A DNA stretch of 64,000 nt from UBA7672 sp044224605. GTDB lineage: Bacteria; Pseudomonadota; Alphaproteobacteria; Caulobacterales; Hyphomonadaceae. The position numbers and the translations under genes are program-made. The DNA lies in contig JBGAKC010000013.1 of the NCBI GenBank assembly GCA_044224605.1, positions 1 to 64,000 on the forward strand, written 5' to 3'. The notes under the pieces were generated by a model, which was not told the DNA's origin, did no database searches, and was given only the letters and a program-made list of their open reading frames with translations. Below, in pieces: positions 17,114-24,793 of the stretch (positions within the stretch are counted from its first letter, which is position 1; every line of letters starts with the position of its first letter).

Positions 17114-17263
17114 TTCGGCCGTCGTTTTGGCCCCGGCCTCACTTTGCCCCGGTTTGAACCCCATGTGCTGTCGTTGCGGGTTGCGATGATCGTGACCGTC
17201 GCACAACATTGGTTTTTAAGCGTCCGGAGAGGCGCTTCTTGAAGCAAAAACAAGGGTTATGGC

Positions 17264-17827
17264 ATGAGGCTGCCTTTCGCAGGTCTGGTCGGGTGCGGTT
17301 TTCTGGCGCTGGCGGCTACGACGCCCGCCTCGGCCCAGGACGTTGACCGGATCACCGGCACGACCAATCCGGGAGGCGGCTTCAAGGCGCCTGAGGGCGT
17401 GAAGGTGGTCAGCCCCGGCGCGCTCGTCTTCGCCAGCTTCGACACGAATTTCGATGGCCGCGTTTCGGTGGAGGAAATCACCGCCGGAGCTGAAAGCGCC
17501 TTTGCCGTCGCTGACAGGAATAAAGACGGCCTGATGACCGGCTTCGAGCAAAGCGACTGGGCGGCCGTCATGGGCGGCGGCGCCGATGTGCTCGCCAACG
17601 CGATGACGTTCGACATCGACCTAGACCGTACCGTCACGAAGGCGGAATTCGTGACAGGCATGAAGCGTCTTGCCGCACAGATTCAGCCCAATGGCGAGCT
17701 GACCTTCAACGACCTCGTCCAGCCACTGAACCGCGCCAAGGACGAGGCCAGCAATCAGGGTTCGGGTTTCGGCTGGGGCAAGATCACGCCGCGCGGTTCG
17801 CCTCCGGGCGGAAACCGCAGCCAGTAG
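17264..17827 (+). CDS. Secreted EF-hand calcium-binding protein
   Basis: A 187-residue protein with a signal peptide ending ATTPASA at residue 24. Three EF-hand loops are visible: DTNFDGRVSVEE (60-71), DRNKDGLMTGFE (84-95) and a weaker DIDLDRTVTKAE (117-128), in which Arg replaces the usual Gly at loop position 6. The mature protein is small, soluble and probably periplasmic. Its role is unknown. It runs opposite to, and ends three bases from, ptsH, and it separates ptsH from ahcY, which are usually neighbours. Confidence 0.85.
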   Translation: MRLPFAGLVGCGFLALAATTPASAQDVDRITGTTNPGGGFKAPEGVKVVSPGALVFASFDTNFDGRVSVEEITAGAESAFAVADRNKDGLMTGFEQSDWAAVMGGGADVLANAMTFDIDLDRTVTKAEFVTGMKRLAAQIQPNGELTFNDLVQPLNRAKDEASNQGSGFGWGKITPRGSPPGGNRSQ

Positions 17828-17830
17828 CGG

Positions 17831-18109
17831 CTAATCCTTCTCGTCGAACTTGCGGCCGATCAGGTTGCACACGGCGTCGAGCGCCTGATGCGCCTCGGGC
17901 CCTTCTGCATCAATTTCGATCGTCTGGCCGACGCGGGCGCCAAGCATCAGGAGGTCCATGATCGATGCGGCGCTGGCGCTCATGCCGTCATGGTGCACGG
18001 TGATCTTGGCGTTGAACTTGGAGGCCTCGCGCGCGAAGGCGGCGGAGGCCCGCGCATGCAGCCCGCGCTGATTCACAAGTTCAGCCTTGCGCGACCACTT
18101 GTCGTTCAT
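17831..18109 (-). CDS. ptsH: Phosphocarrier protein HPr (nitrogen-type PTS)
   Basis: A 92-residue HPr-family protein. The active histidine is His18 in RGLHARASAAF, and the regulatory serine is Ser49 in SAASIMDLLMLGA, equivalent to His15 and Ser46 of Escherichia coli HPr. The start at 18109 shares one base with the EIIA stop (TGATG), so the two are translationally coupled. With no sugar-specific EIIB/EIIC genes nearby this is a regulatory PTS. Ser49 is the residue phosphorylated by HprK in alphaproteobacteria, yet no hprK gene is present between chvG and the EIIA gene. Confidence 0.93.
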   Translation of the reverse strand: MNDKWSRKAELVNQRGLHARASAAFAREASKFNAKITVHHDGMSASAASIMDLLMLGARVGQTIEIDAEGPEAHQALDAVCNLIGRKFDEKD

Positions 18110-18510
18110 CACGCCCGCTGCAGAAGTGCGGAGGCGACGGAGATATATTTGCGGCCAGCTTCCTGGGCGGCGAGGGCAGCCTCGCCGAGCGGCAGCTTGG
18201 CCCGCACTTCGGCCAGCTTGATCAGCATCGGCAGGTTCACGCCCGCGATGACTTCGATCTTTGCTCCGCCCATGACGGAGATGGCGAGGTTCGATGGCGT
18301 GCCGCCGAACATGTCGGTCAGGATGACGACGCCCGATCCGGTGTCGCACGCTTTCGCGGCCGCAATGATCTCCTTGCGGCGCATGTCCATGTCGTCGTCG
18401 GGGCCGATGGAGATCGCGCGGGCATTTTCGAGACGTCCGACGACGTGCTCTGCGGCGGCGATGAACTCCTCGGCCAACCGGCCGTGCGTAACCACGACCA
18501 AACCGATCAT
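18109..18510 (-). CDS. PTS EIIA component, mannose family (regulatory EIIA)
   Basis: A 133-residue EIIA-Man-type protein. The phosphorylated histidine is His9 in GLVVVTHGRLAEEF, and the fold motifs VVILTDMFGGTPSNLA and VIAGVNLPMLIKLAE are intact. In alphaproteobacteria this protein (ManX/PtsM) receives phosphate from HPr and feeds carbon or nitrogen status into regulation. It lies 63 bases after chvG and overlaps ptsH by one base. The space where hprK would normally stand is too small for a gene. Confidence 0.92.
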   Translation of the reverse strand: MIGLVVVTHGRLAEEFIAAAEHVVGRLENARAISIGPDDDMDMRRKEIIAAAKACDTGSGVVILTDMFGGTPSNLAISVMGGAKIEVIAGVNLPMLIKLAEVRAKLPLGEAALAAQEAGRKYISVASALLQRA

Positions 18511-18573
18511 TGGAAGAACTCCCGCTTGTTCCAGCCCATGGTGATAGCCCGTTTGTTACGGGGGCAATAGTGG

Positions 18574-20241
18574 TCAGATGTTGAGGGGCGCTGGCGGAAG
18601 GTCAACGACGAACCTCGCCCCAGCAATTTTCCCATCAGCCGTGCGGTTTTCCGCCCAGACCGCGCCGCGGTGCGTTTCAACGATCTGGCGCACGATAGAA
18701 AGCCCCAAACCTGAATTATTTCCGAACTTCGCGCCGGCCGGCCGGTCTGTATAAAAGCGCTGGAAAATCTTCTCAAGCTTGTCGGGCGGAATGCCCGGAC
18801 CGTCATCTTCCACCGTCAGGCGAACGGCCGGTCCTCGCGGCGATGTGAGCCGCGACAATGTGACAGTTACCTGTCCGCCGGCCGGAGAGAACGACTTGGC
18901 GTTCTCAACCAGGTTCCGGATCACCTGCGCCAGCGGCCCATCACGGCCCATCACGACATAGTCGCCCCCCTGCTGGTAGGCGAGTGTGACCTTCGCGTCG
19001 GTTTCCTTCGCTGTGTCGCGATAGATCGAGACGATGTCGTCGAGCAGTTTCGCCATGTCGACGCGCGCCAACTTCTCGCGCACAATTTCGCCTTCGAGCC
19101 GCGACAGGTTCGAGATGTCGGAGATCAGCCTGTCGAGCCGCACCACGTCGCGTGCGATCACGTCACGCAGCCGCTCGCGCACCGCCGGATCCTGCACGGC
19201 CTGCGACGTCTCCACCGCCGAGCGGATGGAGGTGAGGGGATTCTTGAGTTCGTGCGCCACGTCCGCCGCGAACTGTTCGTTCTGCTGGATGCGGTCGTAC
19301 AATGACACGGTCATCGCCTCCATCGCGCGCGCCAGGTCGCCGATCTCGTCCTTCCGGTCATGCAGCTTGCCGAGGTCCAGCCGTTCCGTTGCTCCTGTGC
19401 GAACGCGATCCGACGCACGCGCCAGATTGCGCAACGGCCGCGCGATACCCACCGTCAGCAGCATTGCCGTGATGATCGACACCAGCACAGCCACCACGAT
19501 CAGCGGCAACAGCGCTGCGCGCTCGGCTGCAATGATCTGCGTCACGTCGCTCGTTTCGACCGTTATCGCCCCCACCACGCGCGCGACCTTGGTGATCGGC
19601 ATGGTGACCGACAGCAGGCGTTCAGCCTGATCGCCGAAGCGTTCGGAGAAGCCCTGTTCTCCGCTCAGCGCCATGGCGACTTCTTCCTCGAGGGAGCGCG
19701 CCTCCGCGATTGGCTGGCGTCCGGCGGTGCTCACTGTCTCGAACGTCCGGTTGGCCAGCCGCACGAGATCCAGCCACGCCCGCTCGATCGCGCTTGGCTC
19801 GCGAATGGGCGGCAGGTCCTTGAGATCGATCTCGTCCTTGAGGAGCATTGTGTCTGCGATCAGCTCGCCTTGAGGATCGTGGATGCGGATGCGCGTCGCG
19901 CTCGTCAGCGGGATGGCCTTCAGCTGGTCGCTCAGCTTCGCCACGTCGAGGGCGGGCGGATCTTCCGTCGTCGCGTTGTCCGTGATGAAGGACGAGATGA
20001 GCTGCGTCATCTCGGACAGGCTGTCCTTCCGTGCGTTGACGAGGCTTGACCTGAACTCGTTCAGGATCAGCGCCCCCGCGATCAGGATCACGAGGCCGGC
20101 GAGGTTGGACGCGAAGATCAGCCGCGCGATCGGCGACCACAACAGCGAACGCGGCTTCGCGGGGGCGCCCGCGCGGCCGGTATTGCCTGTCGTGTCCTTG
20201 CCGCGCCTGCGCGCCGCCGGTTCAGCCGGCGGCGACGTCAT
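18574..20241 (-). CDS. chvG: Sensor histidine kinase ChvG
   Basis: A 555-residue membrane kinase with two transmembrane helices (about residues 34-55 and 243-265) around a periplasmic sensor domain, then HAMP, the H-box FAADVAHELKNPLTSIRSAV with His330, and a HATPase domain (NLVENAKSFSPAGG, DDGPGIP, GLGLSIVRQIVETH). ChvG/ExoS senses envelope or acid stress. The start at 20241 lies 7 bases after the chvI stop; a longer in-frame reading would overlap chvI with no family sequence. It precedes the PTS genes in the order chvI-chvG-EIIA-ptsH. Confidence 0.93.
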   Translation of the reverse strand: MTSPPAEPAARRRGKDTTGNTGRAGAPAKPRSLLWSPIARLIFASNLAGLVILIAGALILNEFRSSLVNARKDSLSEMTQLISSFITDNATTEDPPALDVAKLSDQLKAIPLTSATRIRIHDPQGELIADTMLLKDEIDLKDLPPIREPSAIERAWLDLVRLANRTFETVSTAGRQPIAEARSLEEEVAMALSGEQGFSERFGDQAERLLSVTMPITKVARVVGAITVETSDVTQIIAAERAALLPLIVVAVLVSIITAMLLTVGIARPLRNLARASDRVRTGATERLDLGKLHDRKDEIGDLARAMEAMTVSLYDRIQQNEQFAADVAHELKNPLTSIRSAVETSQAVQDPAVRERLRDVIARDVVRLDRLISDISNLSRLEGEIVREKLARVDMAKLLDDIVSIYRDTAKETDAKVTLAYQQGGDYVVMGRDGPLAQVIRNLVENAKSFSPAGGQVTVTLSRLTSPRGPAVRLTVEDDGPGIPPDKLEKIFQRFYTDRPAGAKFGNNSGLGLSIVRQIVETHRGAVWAENRTADGKIAGARFVVDLPPAPLNI

Positions 20242-20248
20242 CGGTGTG

Positions 20249-20944
20249 TCAGGCTTCCTTATAGCGGTACCCCACGCCGTACAGCGTCTCGATCGAATCG
20301 AAATTGTCGTCGAGATCACGGAACTTTTTGCGCAGCCGCTTGATGTGGCTGTCGATGGTGCGGTCGTCGACATAGACCTGATCGTCGTAGGCGGCGTCCA
20401 TCAGCTGGTCGCGGCTCTTCACATAGCCGGGTCGCGTCGCCAGCGCCTGCAGGATCAGGAACTCGGTCACGGTGAGGCGCACGACCTGTCCATCCCACTG
20501 GCAGGCATGTCGGTTCGGGTCGAGTGTCAGGCGCCCGCGCACAATCGGCTTCTTGTCGCCATCCTCAGGCGTCGCCGAGGCTCCACGCGAGCGGCGCAGG
20601 ATGGCCTTCACCCGTTCACCGAGCAGACGCATGGAGCAGGGCTTCCGGATGAAATCGTCTGCGCCGATGTTGAAGCCGACCACTTCGTCGATCTCGTCGT
20701 CCTTGGAGGTCAGGAAGATCGCCGGCAGGTTGGAGGTCTGACGCAGCTTCCGCAGCAGCTCCATGCCATCCATCTTCGGCATCTTCACGTCGAGGATGGC
20801 GATGTCCGGCGGCGTTTCAGACAGGCCCGCGAAAGCGGTCGCGCCGTCATGATAGGCCCGGACTTGGTAGCCCTCCGCCTCGAAGAAGACCTTGAGGGAC
20901 TCAACGATGTTCTCGTCGTCGTCCACGAGGGCGATGGTAGCCAT
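20249..20944 (-). CDS. chvI: OmpR-family response regulator ChvI
   Basis: A 231-residue response regulator. The receiver domain has the acidic pocket VDDDE (8-11), the phospho-acceptor Asp52 in IAILDVKMPKMDGME and the Lys in DFIRKPCSMRLLGERV. A winged-helix DNA-binding domain follows (LTVTEFLILQALATRPGYVKSRDQL, IDSHIKRLRKKFR). It is the first gene of the chvI-chvG-EIIA-ptsH run and starts at the ATG ending at 20944. pckA, which neighbours chvI in many rhizobia, is not present. Confidence 0.93.
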   Translation of the reverse strand: MATIALVDDDENIVESLKVFFEAEGYQVRAYHDGATAFAGLSETPPDIAILDVKMPKMDGMELLRKLRQTSNLPAIFLTSKDDEIDEVVGFNIGADDFIRKPCSMRLLGERVKAILRRSRGASATPEDGDKKPIVRGRLTLDPNRHACQWDGQVVRLTVTEFLILQALATRPGYVKSRDQLMDAAYDDQVYVDDRTIDSHIKRLRKKFRDLDDNFDSIETLYGVGYRYKEA

Positions 20945-21095
20945 ATCCGTTAATCTCCTGGCGGGCGTCCCGCCGCGCTGCACCTTGCCATAATCGAGGG
21001 CTGCGGGCGCAAGGGCAAGTGTCAGTAACTCCCCGTCAGCGCGGGCCTTTTTGCATGAAAATCCTCGTCTGGCACGCGAATTGAACCCACCCCAT

Positions 21096-21152
21096 CACGG
21101 GAGGCGGGCCGGAACCCGTAAAGGTTACCGGCAATCCAGCCCCCGCAACGTG
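21096..21152 (+). promoter_or_regulatory. Nested hairpin in the leader of the ParA-like gene
   Basis: Four nested stems pair in order: CACG (21096-21099) with CGTG (21149-21152), GCGGG (21104-21108) with CCCGC (21142-21146), CCGG (21109-21112) with CCGG (21128-21131), and AACC (21113-21116) with GGTT (21123-21126), closing a 6-base loop. A 10-base bulge (21132-21141) remains on the 3' side. The structure ends right at the ribosome site, so folding could control translation. The GCCCCCGCAAC stretch recalls part of a cobalamin-riboswitch B12 box, but the downstream half of such a riboswitch is not seen. Confidence 0.45.
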
Positions 21153-21164
21153 ATGGAGTGGTCC

Positions 21165-21953
21165 ATGCAGGTTGTTACGATCAGCGGTTTCAAGGGCGGT
21201 ACGGGCAAGACAACCGTGGCCTCTCTCCTAGGCGTCGCCGCCATCAAGGATGGCCTGCGGGTCGCCTGCCTTGACCTCGACCGCAACACGCGGAACCTGT
21301 CCAGTTTCCTGACACTCCGGCGCGCCTCCCGCCTCCAGAGTCCCGATCACGTGATGCTGATGGACATGGAAGAGGACGCCCGCACCAACGCCAAACCCAA
21401 GCATTCCGGCCGTCTCGAGCCCATGGTCCGCATGGCGAAGATGGATGGCTATGACCTCATGATCATCGACACCTCGTCGGGAAACCTTGCCGACGTGTAC
21501 GAGGCCCATCTGCTCGCCGACGTCATCCTCACGCCGATGAACGAAAGCCCGGCCGACATGCATGGCCTGTTCGCCCCGGTCGGCTCGGCCGCGGCGCCCA
21601 GGATAAATTATCGCGAGATGATCGAGACCGTCCGTTTCGACCGCAAGCGCTCCGGCCTGCCGATGCAGCGCTGGCATGTCGTCATGAACCGCGTTTCCTC
21701 TCTGCCTTCGAAGGTCGGCACGATCGTCAACGACCGCGTCGCCGCCCTCGCCAAAGAAGCCGGTTTCGAGGCCGTATGGCGCCTGCGCGACCGCGTCGTC
21801 CACCGCGCCCTCGCGCTCGAAGGCCGCACCGTTTTCGACACGCCAGCCGACGGCAAGCTCACCATGAGCGAGCTTTCGGGCCGCTCGGAAGTACGCGCCC
21901 TCCTGGCTCTTATCGAGATTGCCCCGTCGCACCAGATGGCGACGGCTGCCTGA
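21165..21953 (+). CDS. ParA/MinD-family P-loop ATPase, orphan
   Basis: A 262-residue ATPase with a deviant Walker A motif (GFKGGTGKTTVASLLG, residues about 8-22), a switch region DLDRNTRNLSSF and a Walker B-like DLMIIDTSSGNLADV. These are the marks of ParA/MinD/MipZ proteins that position DNA or complexes at the cell pole or midcell. No parB, minE or parS-like gene is beside it, so the cargo is unknown. The start at 21165 follows GGAGTGG at ideal distance; an in-frame ATG at 21153 overlaps that site. The gene is alone, with a structured leader before it and a strong terminator after it. Confidence 0.82.
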   Translation: MQVVTISGFKGGTGKTTVASLLGVAAIKDGLRVACLDLDRNTRNLSSFLTLRRASRLQSPDHVMLMDMEEDARTNAKPKHSGRLEPMVRMAKMDGYDLMIIDTSSGNLADVYEAHLLADVILTPMNESPADMHGLFAPVGSAAAPRINYREMIETVRFDRKRSGLPMQRWHVVMNRVSSLPSKVGTIVNDRVAALAKEAGFEAVWRLRDRVVHRALALEGRTVFDTPADGKLTMSELSGRSEVRALLALIEIAPSHQMATAA

Positions 21954-21983
21954 TGCCTTTTCTGCGCATAGCCTCACACTCAC

Positions 21984-22008
21984 CCTCGGGCGAAAGCCCG
22001 GGGTTTTT
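21984..22008 (+). terminator. Rho-independent terminator after the ParA-like gene
   Basis: An 8-bp stem (CCTCGGGC / GCCCGGGG, one G-T pair) with a GAAA tetraloop is followed by TTTTT and TCTTT. It is the clearest intrinsic terminator in the window and lies 31 bases after the stop codon. Confidence 0.85.
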
Positions 22009-22117
22009 CTTTGACCCGAGCCAAAATGACGCGACCGGCAAGACGGCTCGCCAATAAATCGACTCGGAAGTGTCACGAGCCTGAAATAGGTTCCCGGCGA
22101 ATCCACGGGAGCCCTTC

Positions 22118-23674
22118 ATGATCAGATCCACGCTCACCGCCGCCGTTAGCCTTGCTGCCCTCGCCATCGCCGGTTGCGCCACGACAGGTTCCGGCGCCAT
22201 GTCGGAGCCGGCTCCCTCCGCCAATGCCGTCATGCCCGTGCAGGCGCAGGACAGCTATTATGCGAAGGCGCACGCGGCCGTCGAAGCCCGCGCCGCGAAC
22301 CGCGGCTTCAAGCGCGCGAAGAACGTCATCCTCTTCATCGGCGACGGCATGGGCGTCTCCACCATCACAGCCGCCCGCATCTATACGGGGCAGGCGCACG
22401 GCGTGGACGGCGAGAGCTATCAGCTCAACATGGAGAAGCTGCCTTACTCGGCCTTCTCCAAGACCTACACGCATGATGCGCAGGTTGCCGACTCGGCGCC
22501 GACCGCCACGGCGATGACCACGGGCGTCAAATCGTGGAATGGCACGCTTGGCGTCACGCAGGGCATCGATCCGACGAAGTGCGAGTCGGCAAAGACCAAC
22601 ACCACGCAGACGCTGTGGGAGATCGCGGAAGATGCGGGGCTTTCGACCGGCGTCATCTCGACCGCGCGCCTCACGCACGCGACGCCCGCCGCCACCTATG
22701 CCAAGACGACCGAGCGCGACTGGGAACGTGACAGCGATGTCTCCGCCGCTGGCAAGGCAGCCGGCTGCCTCGACATCGCCTCGCAGTTCATCAACTGGAG
22801 CCATGGCGACGGCTTCGACGTTGTCCTCGCCGGCGGCCGCACGCAGTTCCTGCCCAACAACACGCCCGATCCGGAATACCCGACGATCAATGGCGGCCGC
22901 GCCGATGGCCGCAACCTTATGAACGAGTGGAAGGCCAAGGGCGCGAACCGCACTGTCGTCACCGACAAGGCGGGCTTCGATGCGTTCGACTGGAACGGCA
23001 GCGGCCAGATTCTCGGCCTCTTCGAGCCGAGCCACATGCGCTATGACGCCGACCGCGTCGAGCTGGACGGGAAGGGGGAGCCCTCGATCGCGGAAATGAC
23101 CACGGCCGCCATCAAGCGCCTCGGCAAGAATGACAAGGGCTATGTCCTCATGGTCGAGGGCGGCCGCATCGATCATGGCAGCCACGACGGCAACGCCTTC
23201 CATGCACTCACCGACGCCAAGGCGCTCGATGAAGCGGTTGCCGCCGCCGTCGCCACGGCGGGGCCGGACACGCTGATCATCGTCACGGCTGACCACAGCC
23301 ACACGCTGGTGATCCAGGGCTATCCCGGCCGCAACAACCCGATCCTCGGCCTTGCGCGCTATCCGGCCAATGGCGAACTCCTGCGCGGCGCGGACGACAA
23401 GCCCTATGCCACGCTAAGCTACGCCAACGGCCCCGGCACTGTCTGCAGCGAGAGCGCCGACGTGTGGAAATGCGAGCGCGACGATCTCACGGAAACCGAC
23501 ACGACAAGCCCGGGCTTCCGCCAGCCGGCTCTGATGCCGCTGTCGTCGGAAACCCATGGCGGTGAAGACGTCGCCATCTTCGCGGGCGGGCCAGGCGCCA
23601 ACCTGTTCTCCGGAACCGTGGAGGAGAACGAGATCTTCCATGTGATGGCGAAGTCGCTGGGACTGGTGAAATAA
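22118..23674 (+). CDS. phoA: Alkaline phosphatase, lipoprotein form
   Basis: A 518-residue PhoA-superfamily metallophosphatase. The nucleophile serine lies in QVADSAPTATAMTTG, and metal ligands are seen in VILFIGDGMG, EGGRIDHGSHDGN, TADHSHTL and SETHGGEDVAIFAGGP. The N-terminus has a type II signal peptide with lipobox LAIAGC, so the enzyme should be anchored to a membrane facing the periplasm. It releases phosphate from organic esters, normally under phosphate limitation. No convincing Pho box was found upstream. A strong hairpin follows the stop. Confidence 0.9.
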   Translation: MIRSTLTAAVSLAALAIAGCATTGSGAMSEPAPSANAVMPVQAQDSYYAKAHAAVEARAANRGFKRAKNVILFIGDGMGVSTITAARIYTGQAHGVDGESYQLNMEKLPYSAFSKTYTHDAQVADSAPTATAMTTGVKSWNGTLGVTQGIDPTKCESAKTNTTQTLWEIAEDAGLSTGVISTARLTHATPAATYAKTTERDWERDSDVSAAGKAAGCLDIASQFINWSHGDGFDVVLAGGRTQFLPNNTPDPEYPTINGGRADGRNLMNEWKAKGANRTVVTDKAGFDAFDWNGSGQILGLFEPSHMRYDADRVELDGKGEPSIAEMTTAAIKRLGKNDKGYVLMVEGGRIDHGSHDGNAFHALTDAKALDEAVAAAVATAGPDTLIIVTADHSHTLVIQGYPGRNNPILGLARYPANGELLRGADDKPYATLSYANGPGTVCSESADVWKCERDDLTETDTTSPGFRQPALMPLSSETHGGEDVAIFAGGPGANLFSGTVEENEIFHVMAKSLGLVK

Positions 23675-23683
23675 GGCGGCGCG

Positions 23684-23705
23684 CCCTCGTCCTGCGGGAC
23701 GAGGG
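23684..23705 (+). terminator. Hairpin after the alkaline phosphatase gene
   Basis: A perfect 9-bp stem (CCCTCGTCC / GGACGAGGG) with a TGCG loop starts 10 bases after the phoA stop. It lacks a T-run. Confidence 0.5.
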
Positions 23706-23779
23706 TGGCCCCGCTACCATCGTTCCGCCTTTCTGCCGCCCCGAAAACCCTGCTAGCGTCTTCGCGCTTGGAGGACGTT

Positions 23780-24151
23780 ATGCGTATTCTGATTCTCGCG
23801 GGCCTTGTCGCGTTGGCGCCCGTAGCGACGGCGCAGGCGCCCGGCATCACGATCGAGGACGATGTTTCGCGCGAGAACGCCGTGAAATGCACGGCGTTGC
23901 GCAGTGTCCAGTTCGTGGAGGACAAACGCGTACGCGGATCGATCCTTCTTTCGCTGGCGACATCCGAAACTGTCTGGAAGGCCTATCTCGACAACCAGCC
24001 CCAGTATGGCGATCGCGCGAAGCTGCACACGGACGTGCAGGCGAGGATTGCTGCATGGAAGGCCGATCCGCGCTATGCCGACAATCCGCTAGCGTTTCTG
24101 AAGCAGATGGCTGGCGACTGCGAACCGTTCGAAATTCGTACGACTGATTGA
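23780..24151 (+). CDS. Small exported protein, unknown function
   Basis: A 123-residue protein with a signal peptide (MRILILAGLVALAPVATA) and a helical mature part with two cysteines (VKCTALRS and AGDCEPFE) that could form a disulphide. The start at 23780 follows GGAGGACG at good spacing. It is followed 20 bases later by a small lipoprotein gene on the same strand, suggesting an operon. No named family recognised. Confidence 0.65.
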   Translation: MRILILAGLVALAPVATAQAPGITIEDDVSRENAVKCTALRSVQFVEDKRVRGSILLSLATSETVWKAYLDNQPQYGDRAKLHTDVQARIAAWKADPRYADNPLAFLKQMAGDCEPFEIRTTD

Positions 24152-24171
24152 TCGCACTCCGGGGACACACC

Positions 24172-24786
24172 ATGCGCCTGACCGTTTCCGCTCTTGCGCT
24201 GCTCGCGCTCGCCGCTTGCCAGCCGGACACCAAACCTGCCTCTGAAAGCGCCGCTGCGCCCGGCACGTTGGGAGCACCCACGCCTGAGGATCTTGGTCAG
24301 GATGACCCGGGCGTCCCGTTTGTCCCGGCAGCCGTCGAGCCGCCGCGCGCGTATGAAGCCACGTCGAAGACCGCGATGAGTTTTACGCCCGGCACGCTCA
24401 CTGTCACGCCGACCCCGCAGATCGGGCCCAACCATGCAGGCGGCGCCATCTTCGCTTTCGGCAATGGCTACATGCTCGAGACGACGTTCGAGCCCGGAGC
24501 CGCGACAGAGGGCGAGAAGCCCTTCAACTTCACCAACTTCATCATCGATCCCAACGGCGCGCCGATCGATCCTGCACAGATCAGGATGTACGGCGTCGAC
24601 AAGGAGACCGTGCCCGCAGGCTCAGCCAATGGCGGATTCTGCGAAAAGACGTCCTTCATCGCGACCTACCTCTTGAAGAGCCCAGGCGCAGAAGACCTTA
24701 CCATCGTCGCGTTCTCTGGCGACCAGTGGCCGCCGAAGGATCAGACCGCGCTCTGCGGCACGTTCATGTATTCGAGCGTCCACTAG
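24172..24786 (+). CDS. Lipoprotein, unknown function
   Basis: A 204-residue protein with a type II signal peptide and lipobox LALAAC near residue 16. The mature part begins with an Ala/Pro-rich linker and continues as a mostly beta-type domain with two cysteines (NGGFCEKTS and TALCGTFMYS). It probably belongs to the same transcript as the preceding small exported protein. No named family recognised. The start at 24172 is chosen because it gives a clean lipoprotein signal. Confidence 0.65.
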   Translation: MRLTVSALALLALAACQPDTKPASESAAAPGTLGAPTPEDLGQDDPGVPFVPAAVEPPRAYEATSKTAMSFTPGTLTVTPTPQIGPNHAGGAIFAFGNGYMLETTFEPGAATEGEKPFNFTNFIIDPNGAPIDPAQIRMYGVDKETVPAGSANGGFCEKTSFIATYLLKSPGAEDLTIVAFSGDQWPPKDQTALCGTFMYSSVH

Positions 24787-24793
24787 GCCGGAG

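Noticed and set aside
22060..22117. Pho box before the alkaline phosphatase gene
   Set aside because: Only a weak TGTCAC-N5-TGAAAT resemblance; the two direct half-sites needed for PhoB are not convincing.
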